DNA from: Roseibacterium elongatum DSM 19469
Lineage (GTDB): Bacteria > Pseudomonadota > Alphaproteobacteria > Rhodobacterales > Rhodobacteraceae
Length of the DNA: 64,000 nt
Reading direction: 5' to 3'
Assembly: GCF_000590925.1 (NCBI RefSeq)
Contig: NZ_CP004372.1
Span: forward strand, 2,027,001 to 2,091,000
Under the pieces are notes generated by a model that made no database searches, was not told the origin of the DNA, and saw only the letters and a list, made by a program, of their open reading frames with translations. Below are positions 57,464 to 64,000 of this stretch, piece after piece (position 1 is the stretch's first letter; each line of letters begins with the position of its first letter). A program made the position numbers and the translations under genes.

Positions 57464-58212
57464 CCGGCTCGCTGGTGATCGCGGGGTTGGGGCCGGGCGA
57501 TGCCGCGCTGGTCACGCCAGAGGTCACGCAAGCCCTGGCCCGGGCGACGGATGTGGTCGGCTACATCCCCTATGTGCGCCGCGTCCCGGCCCGCCCGGGC
57601 CTGACGCGGCACGAAACCGACAACCGCGAGGAGTTGGACCGCGCCACCCATGCCCTGCAAATGGCCGAGGCCGGGCGTCACGTCGTGGTCGTCAGTTCCG
57701 GCGATCCCGGCGTTTTTGCCATGGCGGCCGCAGTGTTCGAAGCGGTCGAGGCGGGGCCGAAGGCCTGGCGCGATCTCGATATCCGGGTTCTACCGGGCAT
57801 CACGGCGATGCTGGCGGCGGCGGCGCATATCGGCGCGCCGCTTGGCCATGATTTCTGTGCCATCAACCTCAGCGACAACCTGAAACCCCAGGCGCTGATC
57901 GAAAAGCGCCTGCGTCTCGCGCTCGAGGCGGATTTCGCCATCGCGCTTTACAATCCGCGCTCCAGGGCGCGGCCGGACGGGTTCGGGCATGCGCTGGACC
58001 TGATGCGGCAGATCTGCGCCCCGTCCCGTGTTCTGGTCTTCGCGCGGGCGGTCTCGACCCCCGAGGAAGAGATCCGCGTCGCGCGCCTGGCCGAGGCCAG
58101 CCCCGAGATGGCGGATATGCGCACGGTGGTGCTGATCGGGTCGTCGGCGACGCGCATCATCGCGCGCGACGGGGCCCCCTTCGTCTATACGCCGAGGTCC
58201 GTGCCGGAATGA
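57460..58212 (+). CDS. cobJ: Precorrin-3B C17-methyltransferase
   Basis: 250 residues, class III SAM methyltransferase that methylates C17 and contracts the ring. Seen: IAGLGPGDAALVTPEV, DVVGYIPYVRRV, VSSGDPGVFAMAA, PGITAMLAAAAHIGAPLGHDFCAINLSD and ALYNPRSRARPDGF, all CobJ/CbiH marks. Its last 28 bases overlap the 3' end of the reversed cobK. Confidence 0.95.
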   Translation: MTGSLVIAGLGPGDAALVTPEVTQALARATDVVGYIPYVRRVPARPGLTRHETDNREELDRATHALQMAEAGRHVVVVSSGDPGVFAMAAAVFEAVEAGPKAWRDLDIRVLPGITAMLAAAAHIGAPLGHDFCAINLSDNLKPQALIEKRLRLALEADFAIALYNPRSRARPDGFGHALDLMRQICAPSRVLVFARAVSTPEEEIRVARLAEASPEMADMRTVVLIGSSATRIIARDGAPFVYTPRSVPE

Positions 58213-58940
58213 GCGAGCCAGTCGAACACAGCCTTGATGGAATGAACCTCGCGGCGCGTGGGCGGTACCGGGCGGTCGATCATCAGCACCGGCAGCCGGA
58301 GCGCGCGCGCGGCGGCGATCTTGGCATAGGCACCGCTGCCGCCGGCGTTTTTCGAAACCACAAGCTCGATGCCATGGCGCTCCATCAGGGCGCGGTCGGC
58401 GGCCGCGTCGAACGGGCCGCGATCGACGACGACCTCGGCCTCGGGCAGGGGCAGGGGGCCGCTTGGCGGATCGACAAGCCGCAGCAGATAGCGGTGCTGC
58501 GGGTTCGGGGCGAACTCGGCCAGATGCATCCGCCCCACCGCCAGCATGACGTTCAGGCGCGGCCGGTCCAGCGCCGCCACCGCCGCCGCGATGTCGGGCA
58601 CATGCTGCCAATCGTCCCCCGGCTGGGCCTGCCAGGGCGGTCGCGTCAGCGCGATCAGGGATACACCGGCCTGCGCGCAGGCCGCGACGGCGTTGCGGCT
58701 CATCTGCACCGCGAACGGGTGCGTCGCGTCGATCACGTGGGTGATGCGCGCCGCATCCAGATAGTGCGCGAGCCCGTCGATCCCGCCGAACCCGCCCACG
58801 CGCTGGGGCAGGGGCTGGCGCAGGGGCCGCTCCACCCGCCCCGCAAAGGACACCGTGCCGGCGATGCCGCGTTCGGCCACGGCGCGGGCCAATGCCGTCG
58901 CCTCGGTCGTGCCGCCGAGGATCAAGAGGCTGTCGGGCAT
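58185..58940 (-). CDS. cobK: Precorrin-6A reductase
   Basis: 251 residues. Reduces precorrin-6A to precorrin-6B with NADPH. Seen: LLILGGTTEATALARAV, DATHPFAVQMSRNAVAAC, VMLAVGRMHLAEF and ELVVSKNAGGSGAYAKI. It is on the minus strand inside an otherwise plus-strand operon. The start is the CATG shared with cobL: cobK ATG reads from 58940 and cobL ATG from 58939. At the other end it overlaps cobJ by 28 bases. Its promoter must therefore lie in cobL. A longer frame continues through cobL antisense but has no homology. Confidence 0.93.
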   Translation of the reverse strand: MPDSLLILGGTTEATALARAVAERGIAGTVSFAGRVERPLRQPLPQRVGGFGGIDGLAHYLDAARITHVIDATHPFAVQMSRNAVAACAQAGVSLIALTRPPWQAQPGDDWQHVPDIAAAVAALDRPRLNVMLAVGRMHLAEFAPNPQHRYLLRLVDPPSGPLPLPEAEVVVDRGPFDAAADRALMERHGIELVVSKNAGGSGAYAKIAAARALRLPVLMIDRPVPPTRREVHSIKAVFDWLAHSGTDLGV

Positions 58941-60138
58941 GGCTGAGGCTCCGTGGCTGAGCATTGTCGGTCTGGGTGAAGATGGCCCGGACGGGCTGTC
59001 GCCTGCAAGCCGTCGCGCGCTCGATGAGGCCGAGGTGGTGATGGGCCACGCGCGCCACCTGGCGCTGCTGCCGGATCTGGACTGCGACAGGATCGAATGG
59101 CCCGTGCCCTTTGCCGATGGCCTGCCGATCCTGCTGGGGCTGCGCGGTCGGCGGGTGGTGGTGCTGGCCTCGGGCGATCCGTTCTGGTTCGGGGCGGGCG
59201 CGGTGATCGCGCGCCATTTGTCGCCGGGTGAATGGCGCGCCTTGCCCGGCGCGTCGGCCTTTTCGCTGGCGGCGGCGCGTTTGGGCTGGTCGTTGCAGGG
59301 CACGGTGTGCCTGGGCCTGCATGCCGCCCCGCTGTCGCGCCTGCGGCCGCAGCTTGCGCCGGGCCAGCGCACGGTCGTGCTGCTGCGCGACGGCGCGGCC
59401 GTGACCGAGCTTGCGCGCTATCTGGTCGGGGCGGGGTTTGGCGACAGTCGCCTGACGGTGATGGAGTCCCTTGGCGGCCCGCAAGAGCGGATCACCAAGG
59501 CACAGGCTAGGGCGCTGCCCGACACGGCCTTCGCCCATCCGGTTGCCGTAGCGGTCGAGATAGCCGGCGACGGGGCCGTTCTGCCCGGAGCAAGCGGCAT
59601 CGACGACAGGTTTTTCGAGACCGATGGTCAGATCACCAAACGTCCGATGCGCGCCCTTGCAATGTCGGCCTTGGCCCCGCGCCCGTTCGAGACCTTGTGG
59701 GATATCGGCGGCGGTTCGGGGTCGATCGCGATCGAATGGCTGTTGGCGCACCCCACGACCGAGGCCATCAGCATCGAAACGCGTCCCGACCGGGCCGCGC
59801 GCATCCGCCGCAATGCCGACCGTTTGGGCGTGGACCGGCTGCAGGTCGTCGAGGGGGCGGCGCCCGCGGCCCTCGATGGGCTGGCGTCCCCGCAGGCGGT
59901 GTTCGTGGGCGGTGGGGCGTCGGGCGCGCTGCTAGACGATCTGACCGCGCGCCTGGCGCCGGGCACCCGGCTGGTGGCCCATGCGGTGACGCTGGAATCC
60001 GAGGCATTGCTGGCGACATGGGCGGCGCGGCTTGGGGGCGACCTGCTGCGCATCGATCTGGCCGAGGCCACGCCCCTTGGGCCAAAGCGCGGCTGGAAGG
60101 CCGCCTATCCGGTGGTGCAATGGCGGGTGGTTCTGTGA
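58939..60138 (+). CDS. cobL: Precorrin-6Y C5,15-methyltransferase (decarboxylating)
   Basis: 399 residues, a fusion of CbiE (methylates C5, residues about 1-205) and CbiT (C15 and decarboxylation, about 215-395). Seen: LSIVGLGEDGPDGLSPASRRAL, VVVLASGDPFWFGAGAVIARHL, then GQITKRPMRALAMSALAPRPFETLWDIGGGSGSIAIEWLL with the CbiT SAM loop, and FVGGGASGALLDDL. Start ATG 58939 shares CATG with reversed cobK. Stop overlaps cobE GTG. Confidence 0.95.
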   Translation: MAEAPWLSIVGLGEDGPDGLSPASRRALDEAEVVMGHARHLALLPDLDCDRIEWPVPFADGLPILLGLRGRRVVVLASGDPFWFGAGAVIARHLSPGEWRALPGASAFSLAAARLGWSLQGTVCLGLHAAPLSRLRPQLAPGQRTVVLLRDGAAVTELARYLVGAGFGDSRLTVMESLGGPQERITKAQARALPDTAFAHPVAVAVEIAGDGAVLPGASGIDDRFFETDGQITKRPMRALAMSALAPRPFETLWDIGGGSGSIAIEWLLAHPTTEAISIETRPDRAARIRRNADRLGVDRLQVVEGAAPAALDGLASPQAVFVGGGASGALLDDLTARLAPGTRLVAHAVTLESEALLATWAARLGGDLLRIDLAEATPLGPKRGWKAAYPVVQWRVVL

Positions 60139-60503
60139 TCGTGGCCGGGTTCGGCTTTCGCGGGGGGGCGACGCGCGAAAGCCTGGCGCAGGCTCTGGCC
60201 CTGGCGGCCGGCGCCCGCCGGGTTGCGATGCTCGCCACCGCCGAGGACAAGGCGCAGACGGCGGTCTTTTCCGGCTTTGCACGGGCGGTTGGCCTGCCCG
60301 TCCAGCCGGTTGACGCCGCCACCCTGTCAGGGCAGGAGACGGCGACGCAGTCCGCACAGTCGCAGGCGGCACGCGGCACGGGCAGCCTGGCCGAAGCGGC
60401 GGCTTTGGCCGCGGCCGGGCCCGGTGCGCGGCTGATCGCGCCGCGCGTGATCTCGGGCGATGGCATGGCGACCTGCGCGCTGGCAGAAAGGGACGAGACA
60501 TGA
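60135..60503 (+). CDS. cobE: Cobalamin biosynthesis protein CobE
   Basis: 122 residues, similar to the C-terminal part of CbiG. Needed for full cobalamin synthesis in the aerobic pathway, exact role not settled. Seen: [60 protein letters not shown] chose GTG 60135, overlapping the cobL stop; ATG 60120 adds five residues. Its stop overlaps cobM. Confidence 0.88.
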   Translation: MIVAGFGFRGGATRESLAQALALAAGARRVAMLATAEDKAQTAVFSGFARAVGLPVQPVDAATLSGQETATQSAQSQAARGTGSLAEAAALAAAGPGARLIAPRVISGDGMATCALAERDET

Positions 60504-61294
60504 CCGTGCATTTCATCGGTGCCGGACCCGGTGCCGCCGATCTGTTGACGCTGCGGGGGCGCGACCTGATCGCGCGCTGCCCCGTTTGCCTTTATGCCGG
60601 GTCTCTGGTGCCCGAGGCGGTGCTGGCCCATTGCCTCGATGGCGCGCGTATCGTGAACACGGCCTCGATGGACCTCGATGCGATCATGGCCGACATCGCG
60701 GCGGCCCACGCCGCCGGGCAGGATGTCGCGCGGCTGCATTCCGGCGACCTGTCGGTCTGGTCCGCGATGGGCGAGCAGCTCCGCCGGCTCGACGCCATGG
60801 GCATTCCCTATTCGGTCACCCCCGGTGTGCCCTCTTTCGCCGCGGCTGCGGCCGCGTTGGGGGCGGAATTGACCCTGCCTGGGGTGGCGCAGTCGGTGAT
60901 CCTGACCCGCACGCAGGGCCGCGCCTCCTCCATGCCCGCGGGCGAGACCCTGGCCGCCTTCGGCGCGACCGGCGCGACGCTGGCCATTCACCTGTCGATC
61001 CAGAATCTCGACCGGGTGGTGGCCGAGTTGACGCCGCATTACGGTGCGGATTGTCCGGTCGCGGTCGTGTGGCGGGCAAGCTGGCCGGACGAGCGGATCG
61101 TGCGCGCGACCCTCGCCAGCATCGCCGACGAGATGCCCGAGGGGATCTCGCGCACCGCGTTGATTCTTGTCGGGCCGGCCATCGCGGCCACGGGCTTCGC
61201 CGAAAGCCGGCTTTACGCCCCCGACTATGACCGGCGCTACCGCCCGCAATCGGCCGACAGCCCCTGGGCCGGCTGGAGCGATGGCGATGACTGA
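60500..61294 (+). CDS. cobM: Precorrin-4 C11-methyltransferase
   Basis: 264 residues, class III SAM methyltransferase. Seen: [67 protein letters not shown] and [14 protein letters not shown] at the end, typical of CobM/CbiF. Overlaps cobE by four bases and cobB copy 2 by eight. Confidence 0.95.
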   Translation: MTVHFIGAGPGAADLLTLRGRDLIARCPVCLYAGSLVPEAVLAHCLDGARIVNTASMDLDAIMADIAAAHAAGQDVARLHSGDLSVWSAMGEQLRRLDAMGIPYSVTPGVPSFAAAAAALGAELTLPGVAQSVILTRTQGRASSMPAGETLAAFGATGATLAIHLSIQNLDRVVAELTPHYGADCPVAVVWRASWPDERIVRATLASIADEMPEGISRTALILVGPAIAATGFAESRLYAPDYDRRYRPQSADSPWAGWSDGDD

Positions 61295-62618
61295 GGCGCC
61301 GGTGCCGCCGTTTCCCCCGGGTCTGATGGTGTCGGCCCCGGCCTCGGGCACGGGAAAGACCACCGTGATGCTGGGCTTGCTGCGCGCCCTGGCCGAGGAT
61401 GGGTTCGGCGTGCAACCGTTCAAATCCGGGCCCGACTATATCGACCCGGCCTTTCACAGGGCGGCTTGCGGGCGGGCCTCGTTCAACCTCGACAGTTGGG
61501 CGATGGACGAGGGCCTTTTGTCCGCGATCGCGGCAAGGGCGCATGGGGCGGATCTGTGTGTGGCCGAGGGTGCCATGGGCCTGTTCGATGGCGTCGCGAC
61601 GCGCGGGCGGACAGGGTTCGGCGCCAGCGCCGAGATCGCGCGCAAGATGGGCTGGCCCGTGATCCTTGTCCTCGACGTGGGCGGGCAGGCGCAATCGGCA
61701 GCGGCCACGGCGCTGGGCTTTGCCCGCTACGACCCGGACGTTCAGATTGCCGGTGTGATCCTGAACCGGGTGGCCAGCCCGCGGCACGAGCGCTTGACCC
61801 GCCTCGGGATGGCGCGCGCGGGCCTGCCGGTTCTGGGCGCCCTGCCCAGGCGGGGCGATCTGGCGCTGCCCGAACGGCATCTGGGCCTTGTCCAGGCGGT
61901 GGAGCATGCCGACCTCGAGACTGCGATCGCGGGCTACGCCGCCTTTCTGCGCGCGCATGTTGATCTGGCCGCGATCCGTGCCGTCGCCTGCGGGACGGGG
62001 CCCAAGGGGGCAGGGGCGCTGCCAACGCCCCCGGCACAGCGGATCGCCCTGGCCCAGGATGCCGCGTTTTCCTTTGCCTATCCGCATCTGGTGCAGGGCT
62101 GGCGCGCGGCGGGGGCCGAGATCCTGCCGTTTTCGCCCCTGGCCGACGAGGCGCCCGACCCCTCGGCCGATCTGGTCTGGCTGCCCGGCGGCTACCCCGA
62201 ATTGCATGCCGGTCGGCTGGCTGCGGCCACGCGATTTCTGGACGGGGTGCGGCAGCACGCCCGGACCAGGCCGGTCCATGGTGAATGCGGGGGCTACATG
62301 GCGATGGGGCAGGCCCTGGTGGACAAGGACGGGCACCGTCACGCGATGGCGGGGTTGCTGGGCCTCGTGACCTCCTACGAATGTCGCAAGTTCCACCTCG
62401 GCTATCGTCGCGCCGTGCTTGACGGGCCGATGCCCGGCCACCGGAGCGGCGCGGCGCTCAAGGGGCACGAGTTCCACTATTCGACGATCCTCGAGCAGCC
62501 GGACGCGCCGCTGGCCAGCGTCACCGATGCCGATGGCAATCCCGTCCCCGAAACGGGATCGCGGCGGGGCCATGCCACCGGCACCTTTTTTCACCTGATC
62601 GCGGGAGAGGCCGGATGA
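61287..62618 (+). CDS. cobB: Hydrogenobyrinate a,c-diamide synthase, copy 2
   Basis: 443 residues. Same reaction as copy 1 at 34523. Seen: [47 protein letters not shown], Cys in [32 protein letters not shown] chose ATG 61287 with GGAG eight bases upstream. A 38-residue stretch ([16 protein letters not shown]... to ELHAGRLAA) is identical with copy 1. Overlaps cobA by four bases. In-operon placement makes this the likely main enzyme. Confidence 0.93.
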   Translation: MTEAPVPPFPPGLMVSAPASGTGKTTVMLGLLRALAEDGFGVQPFKSGPDYIDPAFHRAACGRASFNLDSWAMDEGLLSAIAARAHGADLCVAEGAMGLFDGVATRGRTGFGASAEIARKMGWPVILVLDVGGQAQSAAATALGFARYDPDVQIAGVILNRVASPRHERLTRLGMARAGLPVLGALPRRGDLALPERHLGLVQAVEHADLETAIAGYAAFLRAHVDLAAIRAVACGTGPKGAGALPTPPAQRIALAQDAAFSFAYPHLVQGWRAAGAEILPFSPLADEAPDPSADLVWLPGGYPELHAGRLAAATRFLDGVRQHARTRPVHGECGGYMAMGQALVDKDGHRHAMAGLLGLVTSYECRKFHLGYRRAVLDGPMPGHRSGAALKGHEFHYSTILEQPDAPLASVTDADGNPVPETGSRRGHATGTFFHLIAGEAG

Positions 62619-63346
62619 CGGGCTTTGTCAGTTTCGTGGGATCGGGGCCGGGCGACCCCGAGCTTTTGACCCTCAAGGCGCTGGACCGGATAAAGCGCGC
62701 CGATGCGATCCTGTACGATGATCTGTCGGCCGGTCCGATCCTTTCGCATGCCCGGCCCAGTACCGACCTTGTGGGGGTCGGGAAACGCGCGGGCCGCCCC
62801 TCGCCCAAGCAGCACCATGTCAGCCGCCTGCTGGTGGATTACGCGCGCGCCGGGGGGCGGGTCGTGCGCCTGAAATCCGGCGACAGCGGGCTGTTCGGAC
62901 GGTTGGAAGAGGAACTGGTGGCCTTGCGCGAGGCGGGGATCGCCTTCGAGATCATACCCGGCGTCGCCTCGCCCTTTGCGGCGGCGGCGGCGGCGGGCAT
63001 CCCGCTGACGAGGCGGCTGAGCGCGCGGCGGGTGCAATTCGTGACCGGGCATGACGCCTCGGGCCAACTGCCCGCCGATCTGGACCTCGACGCGCTGGCC
63101 GATGCCACGGCCTGCACCGTCGTCTTCATGGGCAAGCGCACCTTTCCCCTGCTTGCGCAGGCAGTGATGGCGCGCGGCCTGGCCGCCGACACCCCGGCCA
63201 TGCTGGCCGAGGCGGTCGGATCGCCCGCGGCCCGCTATGCGCGCAGCACCCTTGCGGCCCTGGCCGATCAACTGGCCAAGGGCACCGGCGACAAGCCCGC
63301 CCTCATCTTCTATGGCCCCTTGGCCGAGAGCTTTCACGATGACTGA
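62615..63346 (+). CDS. cobA: Uroporphyrinogen-III C-methyltransferase
   Basis: 243 residues. Methylates uroporphyrinogen III at C2 and C7 to precorrin-2, the committed step. Seen: FVGSGPGDPELLTLKAL, DAILYDDLSAGPIL, VGKRAGRPSPKQHHVSRLLVDYARAG, RLKSGDSGLFGRLEEELVAL, PGVASPFAAAAAAGIPLTRR. Single-domain, lacking CysG dehydrogenase. Overlaps cobB and cobF. Confidence 0.95.
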   Translation: MTGFVSFVGSGPGDPELLTLKALDRIKRADAILYDDLSAGPILSHARPSTDLVGVGKRAGRPSPKQHHVSRLLVDYARAGGRVVRLKSGDSGLFGRLEEELVALREAGIAFEIIPGVASPFAAAAAAGIPLTRRLSARRVQFVTGHDASGQLPADLDLDALADATACTVVFMGKRTFPLLAQAVMARGLAADTPAMLAEAVGSPAARYARSTLAALADQLAKGTGDKPALIFYGPLAESFHDD

Positions 63347-64000
63347 GCTATGGCTGGTCGGCATCGGCACCGGGAACCCCGATCACCTGACCCTCGAAGG
63401 GCGGGCCGCGCTGCGTGACGCGGCGTTGGTGATGGTGCCGCGCAAGGGGGCGGAAAAGTCCGACCTTGCCGAATTGCGCCATCAGATCCTTGCGGCCTGC
63501 GGCAGCACCGCCCCGGTGGCCGAGTTCGACATGCCCCTGCGCGATGACAGCCTGCCCTATGCCGAGCGGGTGGCGCGCTGGCATGACGAGATCGCCGCGA
63601 TCTGGGCCGCGACCATGGCGGCAGCGCAGCCGCGGGGGCCTGTTGCGCTGCTGGTCTGGGGGGATCCGGGGCTGTACGACTCGACCCTGCGGATCGCGGA
63701 TCGCCTGGTGCCGAGGCCGCGCTTGCGCGTCGTCCCGGGGATCACCGCCTTGCAGGCTCTGACAGCAGCGCATGCCGTCCCGTTCAACACTGTGAACGGG
63801 GCGGTGACCGTCACCACCGGCCGCCGCCTGCGCGATCATGGCTGGCCCGAGGGGGCCGAAACCGTCGCCGTGATGCTGGACGGGGACTGCAGTTTCCAGC
63901 GCCTGCCGCCCGAGGGGCTGCATATCTGGTGGGGTGGGTTTCTGGGCATGCCCGAGCAGGTGCTCGAGGCCGGGCCGCTGGCCGAGGCCGGGCCGCGCAT
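63339..64000 (+). CDS. cobF: Precorrin-6A synthase (deacetylating), 3' end outside window
   Basis: At least 220 residues before the window ends. SAM methyltransferase acting at C1 with loss of the acetyl group. Seen: ELWLVGIGTGNPDHLTLEG, LVMVPRKGAEKSDLAELR, LLVWGDPGLYDSTLRIADRL, PGITALQALTAAHAVPFNTV, LDGDCSFQRL, all CobF-specific. ATG 63339 overlaps the cobA stop. Family length is about 250, so only a short tail is missing. Confidence 0.95.
   Translation, partial: MTELWLVGIGTGNPDHLTLEGRAALRDAALVMVPRKGAEKSDLAELRHQILAACGSTAPVAEFDMPLRDDSLPYAERVARWHDEIAAIWAATMAAAQPRGPVALLVWGDPGLYDSTLRIADRLVPRPRLRVVPGITALQALTAAHAVPFNTVNGAVTVTTGRRLRDHGWPEGAETVAVMLDGDCSFQRLPPEGLHIWWGGFLGMPEQVLEAGPLAEAGPR

Noticed and set aside
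1..64000. CRISPR arrays and rRNA genes
   Set aside because: No regularly spaced repeats of 24-40 bases and no rRNA signature seen in reading either strand.

Overview
The window is high-GC alphaproteobacterial DNA, most like a photosynthetic member of the Rhodobacteraceae. It carries bchE, the oxygen-independent Mg-protoporphyrin cyclase, behind an FNR-type and a PpsR-type box. It also carries nearly the whole aerobic cobalamin pathway, in the gene order and style of that group, plus a TroABCD-type metal transporter.

Layout. (1) 1-3.3 kb: a partial phage terminase followed by an IS6-type transposase and a truncated IS3-type element. (2) 3.4-10.2 kb, minus strand: a five-gene operon running from a helix-turn-helix protein through a cation P-type ATPase, a zinc alcohol dehydrogenase and a Kef-type antiporter to a tandem universal stress protein, headed by 10-bp direct repeats. 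(3) 10.3-14.3 kb, minus: troABCD. A palindromic operator with a degenerate second copy separates it from (4) 14.6-21 kb, plus: a two-protein nonribosomal peptide synthetase (acyl ligase-PCP, then C-A-PCP-TE plus a tail). (5) 20.9-30.6 kb: a sulfotransferase, an outer-membrane barrel protein with a small exported partner, four glycosyltransferases and a sugar-nucleotide epimerase/decarboxylase. (6) 31.1-33.9 kb: acnB. (7) 34-51 kb: a first cobalamin block (Cys-rich protein, cobB, an SDR, bchE, pduO-type adenosyltransferase, cobQ twice in tandem, cobU, cobT, cobS, cytochrome b561-YceI fusion, YceI, a third cobQ, a DUF1289 protein, nnrS). (8) 51-64 kb: a promoter and cobalamin riboswitch, then cobN-G-H-I-J-(K reversed)-L-E-M-B-A-F, with cobF cut by the window edge.

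The cobalamin genes cover precorrin methylation, ring contraction, amidation, cobalt insertion, adenosylation, nucleotide-loop assembly and end product. BchE is itself a cobalamin-dependent radical SAM enzyme, so its position between the cobalamin blocks fits functionally.

Caution on sequence quality: at least nine genes are broken by a single-base indel, mostly in G, C or T runs, yet each reads through as a full-length family member if one base is added or removed. I treat these as probable sequencing errors rather than pseudogenes and give each as one corrected gene span.

The most promising undescribed item is the small NRPS whose start region shares a palindromic metal-type operator with the divergent metal-uptake operon, followed by a sulfotransferase and surface-glycan genes. 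Second is the threefold cobQ and twofold cobB redundancy with a near-identical DNA tract suggesting gene conversion.
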